This document shows, piece by piece, positions 23,701-56,178 of a DNA stretch of 64,000 nucleotides (within the stretch, counting starts at the first letter, position 1; each line of letters opens with the position of its first letter). The DNA comes from Cheilinus undulatus (lineage: Eukaryota > Chordata > Actinopteri > Labriformes > Labridae). Both the position numbers and the translations under genes were made by a program. The DNA is taken from the NCBI RefSeq assembly GCF_018320785.1, contig NC_054873.1:21108196-21172195 (forward strand), in the 5' to 3' direction. The notes beneath the pieces are model-generated. The model saw nothing but the letters and a program-made list of their open reading frames with translations, was not told the origin of the DNA and did not search any database.

Positions 23701-24157
23701 TATGACAAGGCTTTAGCCTGACTATTGCAGTCAAAGTGCATAAAGCAGATGGTGAGATGCTAAAGTGAAGAAAAGACTCACATACTGAAAGAAAAAAGCA
23801 GACAGAAAAGCCACAGCTGGATTACCCGCTGGGCCAAGCACACATATGATAGGGGCCTCAAACGCCAAGTGAGCTCAAAGCCCCCACAGGCTCTGTTTTG
23901 TGGGTAAAAGGTAAAAGCAGCCAGAATCTAAGAAGGCTCTGCATTACTAGCTTTTAATGACAGCTGGTCTGAATAGAAACCTGATACACAACATAAATGC
24001 ACTGACTCAAGGAGGTGGTGCTTACCAACAGCCATAATTGCTCCTCTAACAGAAGTACTACTATTAAACTCTAATAAACACCTGTTTGAGCTGGATTTCA
24101 TCAAGCTGGAGACCATATGGCAGAGTTGAGACCCCTTCTTAAAGGCATGCCTTAAAT

Positions 24158-24771
24158 CAGAGGTTCTCAAATGGTGTGGCAGGCAAGTCTAGGTGTGTTG
24201 TGGGAATTTGAACAATCATATGCTGTTATTAAAACTATATAACATATTGATCTCACTAGAGTCCTCATCAGCTGACTACCAGCTGATTGACGCTTAGCTT
24301 CCTATTGGCTAAATGCACTCCTACTAGCATATTTGAGCTGCTCTGGCTGCCTACACTTTGTTGCTCTCTCTGCAAGCTGCTTTTGCAACCCTCCTCCATC
24401 CCCGCTCCTCCATTATGCTACATCTGACTTAACCAGTGTGATTCTGTTATCACTGATGCCTACTCTGCCCACAGAAAGGGCTTTTCCTGTTTGATGCTTT
24501 CCCTCAAAGGCCTGTGGAAGGGCTGGGGGAATCCCAGAACATCTATACCACCAAATCTAAATAATGGTAACGAATGCATTATAATAGCTGCTAATAAAAT
24601 CTAAGTAATATAACTGCAAAATATGTGTGTTTCTTGACTAAATGGGCCTGATTAATCTGAAGATACTGTAACATTTATAAAGAGGTTATTTTGAATGGAA
24701 ATAGATATGGTGTGCCTTGATATTTTGGCTTGATCTTAGCGGTCTTGGGCAAGAAAGTTTGAAAACCACTG
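24158..24771. mobile_element. hAT-type element with near-perfect 8-bp duplication
   Basis: The ends cagaggttctcaaa and (right) tttgaaaaccactg are inverted copies typical of hAT. Flanks are CCTTAAAT (24150-24157) and CCTTAGAT (24772-24779), 7 of 8 identical. The element is 614 bp with no transposase, and the one mismatch suggests an older insertion. Confidence 0.85.
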
Positions 24772-26682
24772 CCTTAGATGATTTTTAAACTAGACTTGAA
24801 ATTTAAAACTTTTTGTGGAACAATTCACTACCCTCATTGTTATTGTATGGTTTAAAATTGACATGGATTGGGGTTCCCGCCTTCATCATTCGTTTTTCAA
24901 AATCATGTTAAACCTTACAGTATGATGCCAAAGAGTACCAAGTTGTAACAGCCTTTTTTCTGTTCCTAAATTTAAACTACCGATCTTGTATTAAGTTTGC
25001 ATGATTGCTCATAGTTTATCAGAGACTGTCAACTCAGCTGCTGTCTGTTTTGGCCAGGAAATTTTTGAAAAGAGATTTGAACTCAGAAAAAAATCCTGGT
25101 TATTTTTGTTATATCTCTGGTATTATCCTAATATGTTTATTTAAATATCGACTTCAGGCTGAAATTAAATAGGCTGAGTAAGGTTATGACTGCTTATCAG
25201 GAATGTTGTATCCCTGTTTAATGGATTTTAATGCTTCATGTGTCCTTTTCAGTGCTATTCATGACTGATAAGTTTAACGTGATCTTTAAATGTTTTAGCA
25301 AGCATTTCAGGAAATACAGCTGATTGCTCATTTTACATTATTTGTTTTAATTTTTTTTTTTCAATTTAAATAAAATCTAGCTCAAGGTTTGTTCAAAAAT
25401 AGGGGTACCATAGTTATTTACCATAACTATATAATTAGGGAACAAAATGTTCTTTCGACTGCACAGTTATCTTTGACCATAGCCTTCTCCGGTGAATGAT
25501 CTGTATGTGATGTATCCCAGTCTGCTTGTCTGCCCCGAAGTCAGACGTCTCTTACTCCAGTAGCCTATTTAATAGTTGGTTGAGTAAATACATCAACTGA
25601 CCCATGTTGATTTGGATTATATTTATTTACATAGGAGTAGGTCAAAGTGTGAGTTCATGCCAAACGTACGCAAACGCAACCTCCTACCATTGTTAGTTTT
25701 GAACATTTCGAGGGTGCTTTGAACGCATCAGCATTGCGCTGCTGAATACGCCCCCTTTCGCATCAGTAGATCTCAAAATATTTGGATGGGTTTAAAGCAC
25801 ATCGACATGACTGGGCCTCCATATTACTTAGACCGGTTACGATGAATGAATTACTTCTGCTAGCTACTCTACCCATAACGTAGGCCAGCTAGCTAGTTCG
25901 GCATCCGACCTAGTTCAGCAAGCGTTACATCAGTTTGGGTCGTATCCCACCTGGGAAATAGCGGCCTGGAGGAGCTAACGTTACCTACTTTATACAAAAG
26001 GCACTGTGACATTAGTATGACACACTGAACTGTCAAACTAAAACAAGAAAGCGAGAGCTGCAGTGACTTAGCAATTTCAGTTTTTCCGAGGGGGGGCTGT
26101 CAAGACGCCACTGGTTTCATCGTGCCCTGTGAGTAAACATATTCACAAATGCTGCCTTCACAAATGTTATTGTGAGAACCAAACTGGGTATTTGACTAGC
26201 TTGCGTGTCAAACTGCTAGCTGCTTATTTGTATCTACACGGCAGGCTAATGCCACTCAGCTTATCCGCTGTGGATTGGCTGTTTTCCCAGGCTGGACTGC
26301 TTGTCATTTCCACTGGTTAGCTGTGGTCTGGGCCCAGCTTAAGTAGCTAACTGTAACCTTTTAAGAAAGCCCTGCTTGATGGATTCATTATTTATTTGTC
26401 GCTAGTGTGGGGTGATGGGAGTTACTGTAGCCACAAGGATATCTCAAGTGTTTTCTCAAATGATTATTTCTACAGTAATAACCATCACCAGCGACCACCT
26501 TCAGCAGTAAATGACCTGTTTTGCTAATGCTAACAGTGACGTTGAAGTTATGAAATGTTAACCGGCCTCTCCTGTTCGCCTGCTGTCTGTTAGCCGCTGG
26601 CTAACTTAGCCAACACCTCTATCCTTTGTACACCCTGTTAACTTTACGTTTATTTTCAGGATTTTTAGCTACAAGACGAGTT

Positions 26683-40821
<14,139 letters not shown>

Positions 40822-42866
40822 ACCACAAGTTGCTCATTTCAACCTCAAATTCCCTCTGAAATCAATAGATCACTATGAACCTTTGGATACCAACCATGGG
40901 CTTTACTCTAGCTCCTGAAAAACAAGCTGTGGACATTGTTAGAGGCATCAAAAGCTGATGGTTCTCATTGAGGAGTGAACAAGTTAAGAGAGCGTAACAA
41001 CCTTAGGTCCTGTGCTTCAGATGAGAATTCTCTCACAGGGTGGACCTTTATAAGATATTTCAATCTCTGGGGATTGTTAACATTTTATCTATATAAAGAT
41101 AATGCAATTTTATTCATGAAAGGACTTGTAGTTAGTTAATTTGTTTTCTCTTTTTGTGGTGATGGGCTGTCATGGCAAGGGAAGCAAATGGAAACAATGG
41201 GATCATACAGTACACTTGAAAAACATGGGGTTGCTGAGAAAGTGTAAGATGTGATGTTACCATGTCAAGTAATGCCTTATATCATAAGGGCATAATTATT
41301 CCATGACACATCAATATTTTGATGTTTTCTTCTGTGCCACCATTGTAATAATGGTGTTTGCAGTAAAAACCGGGCTGTAAATGTTGAGCTACACTGCCTA
41401 GGTAGCATTTGTAAGCAGTTTGTATGACTTTACCTCTGATTAGGAGAACACAGTGTTGTGTAATGCACCAGCGCACTAAACAGAGCAGGTGAAACATAAT
41501 GGTTACCTTTTAAACAGCCAGAATGGTTATTTTTCAGTGTTCAGCTTCCTTTTCTAGCCCACTATTTAGGGAATGTATATGTGTTAACTATCTGACCTCT
41601 GGATCACAGGCCTCTAGTGGAGAGCTGTCTCACTCTGCAGGATTAGCAGGTTAGCCAACTGACTCAGAAGTGTGAGTCAAATAATTCTACAACACCTTAA
41701 CATACACAACCTTAGATTTGATTCAGCCTCCTGATTTGAAATCATCAGGCTCATAATCTCCCAGTCAGCTGGATGCCGATTTAAACCTGCTCAGTTAGAC
41801 ATTCCTCACATCAGCACAAATGTTTCTATTTTCTTTCTTGGAAACTCACCTTTTGTGAATAAATATCCTACTAATAAAAGATACTCGATACACACGTCTG
41901 TGCTCAAACCAACACCTTGTCGCTCTCTGACTGAACCGAACCACGCTGCTGTACTACCTAAAAAATGCTGTTTGTGCTATAAAATGAGATTAAACTAGAG
42001 CTGTTCTCCTTTTTGCTTTTAAGTTTCCTTTTCTTCAGTTACTTGCTCTTCTGTTCTCAGAGGCCTGTTACACAACCTGTAATCCTTTTTCCCCCAAAGT
42101 TTGTGACTCTTAATTAATTGTGATTGTTTAAAAATATGAATAAAATGTAATCTCTGTACAGAATTTTAATTGTTTTTACCTCAAACCTCATCTGCTGACA
42201 GAGTAAGGCTTGAGTGTGTCAAATCATCTCTCAAGCACTTTTAAATGGATGAAACCGGAGGTTAATTTTCAAGAGTATTTATTCCACACTGCCATGCCGT
42301 CCTCTTGATATAATCAGCTAATCTCTGGAAAGTATTGTCCTGTCCTGTTTCCAGTAACTCAGCATTTTTTAATCCCTTCTTTAAGTCCACACTGAAATCA
42401 TAAAGTCCTATTGTCTGAATGTGGCTTTGCACCTAAATGCAAAAAGCTTAAACATAAGAATCATATAAATAATGTAATGCAATAATGATAGATCAGTTTG
42501 CTATAATGGTTTGATATAATACATTAAATATGCAAACATTAGATCAAGGTTTGAATTGCTGTAGTGACACTAAGGCTAACATTTTTTGTTTTTATACAAG
42601 CAGATATTAAAATCATAATTTGCATCATATCTAAGATTACAGTACGTGTGTGGTGTTATAAACAACTACTTAGGTGAGGTCAGAGGCTTAGTGAGGAAGA
42701 GGTTTATCACGTGTGATGATGTCTGTGTGTTTGCTGTCAGTGAGGGTGTCAGACTGCGCAGAGAACGCCTGACATAGTAAGTGTTCATAACTTTAAAACT
42801 GTTCTTTCACCCTTAACTTGGAAACGGATGAGCTCTAAATAAATCTGTAGGTGCAGGTTGGAGAAA
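40822..42866. other. clpx 3' UTR and clpx-ubap1l spacer
   Basis: This holds the clpx 3' UTR and the ubap1l upstream region. Candidate AATAAA signals are at 41858-41863 and 42139-42144, which would give clpx 3' UTRs of about 1.0 or 1.3 kb. No other gene was seen, and the open frame at 41282-41497 resembles no protein I know. Confidence 0.5.
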
Positions 42867-48034
<5,168 letters not shown>

Positions 48035-48222
48035 ACAGATCATCTCTTTTCCATTTTGTGTAATATGATTATCTTCACATCCACTAAGAGGAGCACTGAG
48101 ATTGAATAAGAGGTCAAAATAGAGCCCCTCGACCTTAACTGAGAGTTGAGAAACTAGAAACAGTGAGCACTGTTTAAAATCAAAAAAGGCAAAGAGGGAG
48201 AGGATGAACATTTTTTAAAATG

Positions 48223-48228
48223 TTTATT
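48223..48228 (-). terminator. prc1 polyadenylation signal candidate (AATAAA)
   Basis: TTTATT on the plus strand reads AATAAA on the minus strand, about 410 nt past the prc1 stop. A plus-strand AATAAA for ubap1l lies further on at 48404. The 3' ends of the two convergent genes could therefore overlap. Confidence 0.45.
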
Positions 48229-48641
48229 TACAGCTTGATTATTAAAAAAGCACTTAAAATGTGATGTTTGTGCAGAGCTGTCATTCCAGCTAAAAATAGA
48301 AAATCACTGAGTACTGGCTACTGCTACACTACTAACACAATGTAGTGCTCTAGATATGGTAATGTTTCGCTTAAAAGGCTGTAAAATCCTTTGAAAAAAG
48401 TAAAATAAAAAGCTCAATGCACTGGTACAAACACAGCTAACCTGCCAAAAAAACTTACAGCAGAGAAAAATTCAGCAGTAACCCTGAAATAAAAAATCTA
48501 GAACAGGACAGACAAAGAAAAGATGTTGACAGAGATTTAAATATTTACAATTTTTGTAAGAAGTTTCAATGAAGTCCTCCTTCTGCCCACCATATAAAAC
48601 TGCACCAAACTATGGCAGTGTTTGGAGGCAGCTTTGATCCA

Positions 48642-51600
48642 TCACTGATGACTGACGGTGGAGTTCAGCAGTCCTGACTTCATATTTGATTTAGATGCTT
48701 TTGAGAGGTCTCTCTGCAAAGGAAAAAATAAATAAATACCCATCAGTATCTTTGTTCAAACTGAAGCTGTAAAAATATACGCAAGTAGTAAGATGTACAG
48801 GACAATAGTGATGTTTGCATATACAAATTTCTTCACTTTGATTAAAGATATTCTGACTCCAAATATCTAAAAAGTGATCTGGTTTGAAGTGGGTAAAAAC
48901 ATGCTTTAAACATTTAATCAAAATAAAGGATTTGGTATTAACTCAAAGTGAACAGTAGCAGCAGCCATTTGCACACTCTGGTATTAAAGTATAACTGGTT
49001 CACATTGTTTTTCTTTTAAGGGTGTATGCCAGTACAGTTTAATCTGAAATAATGTCCTGTTAAGTTTATTCTGTTTATTACTTAGAGTTACATTTTTTTA
49101 AGTTAACACATTAGTCACCAACACCACCTGTTCTGAAATCACACTACCACTGAATGCCTCCTCCATTAGACTCCTAGCAAACTGAGATTTAATCCCCCTT
49201 CCTCTGATCCGTGACATTACGACTATATTTTCTTTATTTCAGTTTAAAACTACAGTATTTACTTCAAGTTATCCTCAGCGGTACCAGCCTCTGCAGCTAA
49301 TAAACACAGGGACAGTGCAAGTCTGAAGGAGGACTTCCAGGCATGCAGTTAGAGAGAGGCAGGTGCACACAGTATCAAGTGTGTAGATCCATATAAAAAG
49401 GACCAACTATTGGCATTAACCATCCCTCTAGTTCCAGATGAAACTTTATTTTGAATCAATTGTTGGATTGGCGTGTCTTCATGGTGCATCTGTATTCTGA
49501 TCATGCTTTTATTTTGATTTCTTTTGTCTGCGTTTATGTTCATTCATAGGGTGCAACATAAATGTGATGCAGTGAATTAATATTGTAAGCTATTTCTCTC
49601 TGTCTGTAGATCAGTGTGCTTCGCTAAGTGGTTTATTCTTTAATTTGTTAGCTTTTTAATTGAAAGAGGGGGAAAAAATTAGATCCTATGTAAAATGTCC
49701 TGATTTTCTGAACTCACTAAAGGAGCCCGGTATTCATCCTCAATTTGTTTGTTCTATAATGAAATGATTAATAATAAATTTGAATTAAGCTGCCGTGACA
49801 GATGTAAACAATGGTTTAATTTGTTCTTTTTTAAATTTTGTCAAAGTGCCATCAGTCCTTTCACTGATCATTTTCCACATGGCTGACCTGCTACCTTTTT
49901 GCCATAACTCCTTCAAAAACATTATCTAGGAGTTTTGTATAAAAGTAAGGGAAATGTTGCATTTATTGCAGCACAGTGGAATAAATTCTGATTAAAAAAT
50001 GTAACTTTAAAGCCTTTAAAGGCCAGGTAAAGCATGTTTTGATGTACAACATTTACTCAACATCTACATCCTACAGGCTTTAATATATATGAATCTTAGA
50101 GGTTTATGATGGAGCTGATGTTCTCCAAGGAAAAAAAAAAACTTTATTATTTATTTTCTTTCTGAGGTATAATGAAGTGTTTCTTTTCAGTTATACTCTA
50201 AACAGATGTAAAACCGCATTTACCGCAAATTCCGTATAGGAGCCAGCAATAGAGTTAAAGGTGAAGGTGTGATCTTGAGTATCCTGAGACCTTAGTGTGC
50301 CACTCGGAGTGTTCCTATTGAGATGAGAGATGTTTTCCTTGTTTCGGTCGAGTAAACGGGGAGTCCTTGCATGTCCAGGGGTTCGCAAGCCAAGACCCTA
50401 AAACATAAACATTGTTTTTCTAAATGGACTTTAAAAAGCACGAGACTGATCCTACAATCATGCAACATAAAAGACTCAATCTGATTATTTTATCTTATTT
50501 GGTGAAGAAATAGGAGCTCTCTGCTTAATTTATGTGCACGTTACATATTGACCAACAATGCAGAAAATATATCCAAACATGCAAAAAGAAATACTAACAA
50601 ATGGTCAACACCTTTAACAAGTCCTCTGTTAAAAAAAAAGATTATATTACGACTTCCTTAGTCTATGACCATACAGAGGGAATTATAAACTTATAGGTCA
50701 TTTCCACCGAGCGGTCTGGCTCAGTTCGGTGCGGTATGGCACGCATTTTTTTGGCGTTTCCATAGAGAAAGGGTCCCAAAAAAAACAACCCCTACGGTCC
50801 CACTTTTCGGCACCCTTCCGTAGGGGTACCAATCTTACCTAACCATACCAAAAAGGTGGAGCTACACACACAACAATAGGGGCTGCACTGACGTCACATC
50901 AGCGTGCGACTCAGCTGCTCGCCTCCAGGCTTCAAACACGGAAGTCTGCGCTGTGAGAAGCAGGTGAAAACGGGAGAAAAATGGACCAATATCTGCCTAA
51001 ATGGGAAATATTTGGACTTGATGGAGATCCAGACTGTTTCCTTGTCTATGGATATTGATATCTGGCCACAAATCAAGTTTCCTGACGTTTATCTGGATGA
51101 TTTTAAGTACACAAAGCAAAGCCCAAAGGCTCACATCAGCCTGATCCATCCACGATGGATGAGAAACTAAATTAATGCAGAAGTTTTGTGAATATGAAGC
51201 CTTAGAACAGTTCTTTCTCATCTGTAACTAGTTATTCATCTACGTCTTACGTTAGGTAACCTGTGAAAACATCGCTCTGTGGTTGTTGAACGGGCTTGTA
51301 AAACTTCAGGCCGCAGACTATTTTGAAACGAGATCAGCGGACCCCGGATTTCTGGCTGAATCTAGCTTGATTTTAACACCAGCTCAACTTTTACTTTATT
51401 TTTAATGCGGCGAATTCTCACAGTACAGCTCTAAACTTTCATATTTTGTCATGTAAACTGTTCTAGACTAGATATATTCACATATTAACGTAGCGTTACG
51501 ACTCAAACCATCTTTGTACACGTATTCCATCAGCTGAGGATCTTTACTGACAGCAATTAACATCAGTAAGATGTAGTTATTTTTTTAAAAAGCACCTTCA

Positions 51601-54600
51601 GCTGAAATAAAGCTGTTTACTGCTTATTCCTGACTTATTTCTGTCACTCATACTTTCTATAACTCTGCAGCTGGAACAGCTGACTTGCGCTGTCTGTGAC
51701 TTTACATGCATGCTTTCACAGCCCCGCCCACCCAAGTGAGAGCATGGGTGTCTGTGGAAACGCAAACTATTTTGGGGTTTAGCGTACCAAACCATACCAA
51801 ACCGAACTGAATCAAATCAGACCCCCTGATGGAAACACGGCTTAATGTAACATGAAGACCAAACTGAACTGTCCTCGACTCTGTGGCTGGTACAGGTCGT
51901 GAGTGTTTTTCCTCAGCAAGCTGTGTCTAAAAAGTAGGCTGTGAGCATACCTTGCTTGCAGACAGAGGGGGTTTCTGGATGGAGGACTGGCACATGGTTC
52001 CACCGAGGCCTGAACACAGGAAGCTGTTTGGAGTGGACATAGTCGAGGTGCCATTAAGCTAAAAAAAAGAAAAAAAGAAGACAAAAGCGGGTCAACTTTG
52101 GATTCTATTCACTCAGTTTTATGACAGAACCATAAATCACACATGAAAAAACAACTTTAAATCTAACCTTTCTCATTTTTCCAGGTGTGGGAGTCCCTGC
52201 TATCCGCCTCTTTGATGGTGTTCTCATGGTAGTCCCATACAACATGTCCTCCTGTGTCTGTTTAGTTTTCTTTAGTTGCTATTTCAAGCAAAAAAAAAAA
52301 AGGAAATGATTAAAATTGGCATCACAGCTTTCATAAAAGAACTTATGCAGATTTTGAAGAATGTAGTTAAATTACCCTCTCCAGTTTTTCTTTCTCCTTC
52401 TCAGTGTGATGGTTATCCCACTGCTGCTGAACATATTCCAGGAATTTCTGTCCATTGACCTGGAATTCTTTGCCGTTTTCTTGCTCCCAAATATCTATTT
52501 GGGCTTTCAGAACTTTTTCCAGCTGAAGCAAACAGGAAACACTGACTTGACGTATGCTATGTTACTAGCTTTAGCGTGTACAGATGACTGTTAGTCGATA
52601 TCATTTACAAGTCATATTTCAAAACCATTGTAGATATAGATGGCGTATAGATCTGTCTGCTAGATTTATACACCATCTTTATCTATGATGGTGTATAGAT
52701 CTGTCTGCCAGATCACAGACTATCTATACACCAAAGTTTACTAGTGTTTTATCTATCCATATTTCAGCATTTCTCACCTTTGGTAAGCTTTTCTGCAGGT
52801 CAGTCCTCTGCTTCTCTTCTTTCAGAAGGTTTCCACCCCTGTTGTTGAACCTTGTGGGGTCATTTGCCTTTTTCTAACATGAAAAGTACAAGAATGTGAT
52901 CACAATAAGAGACGTGTTTACATTCCTTCAGACTAAATTGACAAGGGGCTAAACTTACATCAAGCTCCAAGTACAGGGTCCAGCTCTCCTGCCATTTATG
53001 GACCCCCTCAAAGAGTTCTCTGTGGTCTTCATAACATTTCTTCAGAGCCCTGACCTCAGCCTCATGGATTTCAAGAAGCTCCTCAGTGAAATCCTCTGTA
53101 GAGTTATAAATAAATGCACTGAAACCCACAATCCCTTTAAGTGGTTTATTATCAATAATGACTTTGTTGTTAAAAAGCAGACCATTACCAGAATGATATG
53201 CAATGAATGCTTGTTGCTGTTCTTGGCTGTAGAAGCATCTCTCCCAGAAAAGGGCGATTTCAGCTCTAATGGCTTCTATAACACTTTTCATGCTCTGCAT
53301 TTTCAACACCTGAAGACGCTGGGCCTCGGCCTGGAGCTGAAAAAAAGACAAATTGTCCAACAGTCGTGCGAGTTATGGAGGTGTTCGAGGTTCTTCAAGG
53401 AAAAATGCTGTGTTGTCAGAAATATTTTATTAATGACTGTATAAAAGTAGATTTCTTACTGCCTCAATGTTTCTCTTTTTTGACTTGACCATATGCTCTG
53501 AAAGGGCTGCCCTCTCCTCATGGGGAATCTGAAGTCTTTCCCACAGCTCCTGGATCTTTGTACGGAGAGCTGAGCAGCGGAGCTCATTCTGTGCCTTGTC
53601 TTCTTGTAACTGGGGGAAAGCCAAAATTATACATTCGATATAATTTGCAGCTATGAGAATTAATGTGGAGTCTTAAAGATTAAACCAACATCTGGATGCA
53701 CATGAAACAAAACACACCTGACTGAGGAGTTGTTTCAGAGCAGCAATGTTGTCACTGGACAAACAAAATGCCTCCTCATCTTCACACATCACATCCATCT
53801 CAAAACTGGTCTCTGGCTGCCGCTCCAAATCCTCCATGCATGTGCTGATCTCCTTTTTGACACTGACGAACTCATAATGACGACGCTCCTGAAAAGACAA
53901 GATTGGTTTCAATGCATATGAGAAAATGTAAGAAATGTAATGAAAAAAAGGAAAATAAACAGAAAGGTGGGAATACCTTCTCCTTTGTCAGATCATCCAG
54001 GTAGGCACGATATGACTCCAGCTGCTTCACTGACGGGATGGACTCTGGGTCAATGCAAAATGGTGTAGTGCACATAATATCACACAGCTCACTGTCTTTG
54101 CTAATTAGGCCTTTAAGCTCATCCATTCTTTGCTTCTTATGCTCCTTCATCACTTCTAGACGCGTGCGGCTGTTTCTCTCTATTTGCAGCATGGTGCAGC
54201 CATTCTCCTCCTTCACAGAAATAGAAAAGTTAGTCCAAAAATATCAAACATTTTGGTGCAGGCTTAAATAAGACACTCAGGTGGGACTGTACCTCAAAAG
54301 GGGGCAGCTGAAGCTCACTGCACAAATGACTCAGCTCTTTATGACAGGACTCTATGCTTTTCAGGAGTCTCTTTTTGAGCTCCTCTTCTTCAGCAATCAT
54401 GAGGTCAAGCAAACCCTGTAATAGAAGCAGAATAAAACAGTCAACATGTTCTGTAAATTTCACAACCAGATTTACTTCATCCAATCTTATGCAAAACTAA
54501 CTTTAATGTGCTTGTGAACATCATTGGTTCTCTGTACTCGTTGCTCCTCTGGGATCCCAATTTCTTCCCAAATATCCTGCAGCCTGACCAGTGCTCTGTT

Positions 54601-55333
54601 GAGGTAGGCAACAGACTCTGCAGCATGGACCTCACTGTAGAAGAGCAGTGGTTCAAGGGGGTCAGTGCTCAAAACACTTTCATTTACCAGTCAAAATAGT
54701 TCAGTATGAACTACGGTCAATATTTTGGATCACACACTACATTTCAAAACCATATGTTTTGGAACTATACAATCATAAATATTTAATCAGCAGCAGTGTG
54801 GAAATGCTACATCTATTTAAGGTCCGTGAGCAGGTGTTTGCTTACATCTTGTATTTTGAGAAGAATTGCTTAATATTGGTGACTGATAATTCAACTTTTA
54901 GCCTTTGTATCTAAACGGGTATTGGTAAAATTTGTTAAAATACTATAATTTGGGAGTTCTAGTATCGTGGAAAGCTTTAACGTTAGCGAATTGAGCAAAA
55001 ACAAACAAACAAAAAAGATAGCAGAAAAGGGCTAACATAATGTAGCTCAAAATTGACACCCACCCAGGAGGCTAACGTTAGCTTTGTTTCGCTGCATTAT
55101 AACTCTAAGGACCTTAAAACCGTGTTCCCAATTCCTGACAACAGCATTTGTGGACATGTTCTCCGTCTAGGGCGATAATGGCTGAACATGTGTGCCTATT
55201 TTGAAGCTAACCTAGCGTTATCTAGAACAAACAGCCTTATCAGGACGCGTAAGCTAACTGATACTACTTAAAACATCGCTAACTTTTGAAGCACAAGTTC
55301 GTAAAATGATTTCAGTACTCACCTCACCCTCAT
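48642..55333 (-). CDS. prc1: Protein regulator of cytokinesis 1 (Ase1/MAP65 family)
   Basis: PRC1 crosslinks antiparallel microtubules in the spindle midzone. Minus-strand exons: 55323-55333, 54502-54634, 54293-54415, 53977-54210, 53718-53888, 53460-53609, 53189-53336, 52959-53095, 52778-52867, 52376-52522, 52168-52269, 51951-52058, 50224-50397, 48642-48713; 1800 nt, 599 aa (human about 620). The N-terminus MRVSEVHAAES resembles human MRRSEVLAEES. A coiled-coil dimerisation rod and spectrin-like microtubule-binding region follow (IWEEIGIPEEQRVQRTNDV; ELWERLQIPHEERAAL; RELFEGVHKWQESWTLYLEL; NRGGNLLKEEKQR). The basic Ser/Thr-Pro-rich tail has MRTPSKRRIAGTPTPGK-type CDK-site sequence, RNKENI and SYTEFA, and ends DLSKASKSNMKSGLLNST. 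Exon 1 contributes only 11 coding bases. A small internal tail exon present in human may be skipped or missed between 48714 and 50223. Confidence 0.96.
50693..51843. mobile_element. ~1.15-kb DNA element with imperfect inverted ends
   Basis: The left side (aggtcatttccaccgagcgg..cagttcggtgcggtatgg) and the reverse of the right side (taagccgtgtttccatcagg..cagttcggtttggtatgg) are imperfect inverted copies. This tttccac..cggt..cggt pattern is a common fish DNA-transposon terminus. No transposase was recognised. It lies in the intron between prc1 exons 12 and 13. Confidence 0.7.
52630..52735. repeat. Local palindromic duplication in prc1 intron
   Basis: tatacaccatc and gatggtgtata form an 11-bp inverted pair around a 9-base spacer. 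The phrase tgtatagatctgtctgc(t/c)agat is directly repeated on either side. It lies between prc1 exons 9 and 10. Confidence 0.75.
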
Positions 55334-55468
55334 GTTGTCACTGCAGAGAGCTAATATGCTTAAAACTATTTCTATAGGCTAAAAAAATGTGTAATAACTA
55401 AAACAACGGATTTACATTTGTGTGTCTGCAGTTGTCCAGCTACCCGTTCAACTGCTGAATGGACGGCG

Positions 55469-55508
55469 TTTGAAATTCGCACAGAAACAATGATTGGTCT
55501 GTTATTGG
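55469..55508 (-). promoter_or_regulatory. prc1 promoter: twin CCAAT boxes and CHR-like site
   Basis: Reading on the prc1 strand, CCAAT boxes at 55504-55508 and 55493-55497 are followed by a CHR-like hexamer (TTTGAA on the plus strand, 55469-55474), about 135 bp upstream of the ATG. CCAAT (NF-Y) plus CHR (DREAM/MuvB) is the usual layout of G2/M cell-cycle genes, and mammalian PRC1 is such a target. The transcription start is not known here, so this is an inference from motif order. Confidence 0.5.
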
Positions 55509-55916
55509 CTGATTTTTGAGTGACGTCAGCGGAAACGGTGGCTGGGTGGTGCAAAAAGGACTGCTCAACCGTTTGTACTTTGTTTAAATCCTGGAACAGA
55601 AACGTGATAATGAAATTACTGCTGCCGGCATGTTGTTACATGAATTTACTTAAGAGTCAGCTATCGCGGGTAACATTGTTACGGATTTTTTTAAATGAAT
55701 CAAGGCTAAATAGTTTGATGAGGTTTGTTAGTGAGAATGCCTCTGACGGGGAACATTTTAACCCACTCTATTAGAATAATGAAAAATCTCACCAGGAACT
55801 GTCATGTTCCTCTGGAAACAATCAAAATATTGATCCTAGATTCACTATAAGTAGGTCAGTTTAACAAAATTTACAGCTTGATGTGTCACAATAAAAAAAT
55901 GCTCAGCTAACAAACA

Positions 55917-55964
<48 letters not shown>
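55917..55964. repeat. (TATC)12 microsatellite
   Basis: Twelve uninterrupted TATC units, about 600 bp upstream of the prc1 start. Confidence 0.97.
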
Positions 55965-55965
<1 letters not shown>

Positions 55966-56178
55966 CATTGCCATCATTGTCATATAACTTTATGGCACTT
56001 TCAGACTATGTTCATTTTTTCTGTGTCTCTTTGATCTGAGTGTTGCTGTACATATATGTTGAAGGTTTCAGACTAACTTATTTTGGGCCATCTTCCCTTA
56101 ACCATCCTGTGAAAAATTTTGATCTGTCCTTAAGTAATCTAGATAATCACCCAAAAGGTTGCCTTGCCTCTTCACTCA

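Larger units (their letters stand above)
23253..26682. other. Intergenic region gldn-clpx with clpx promoter side
   Basis: No exon was recognised. It holds a possible retroelement tail (23470-23700) and one hAT element (24158-24771). From about 25640 to 26680 the sequence is richer in CG dinucleotides (for example cgtacgcaaacgcaacc, acgccccctttcgc) and in tagctagc-type words, as expected near the clpx promoter. Upstream non-coding exons cannot be excluded. Confidence 0.5.
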
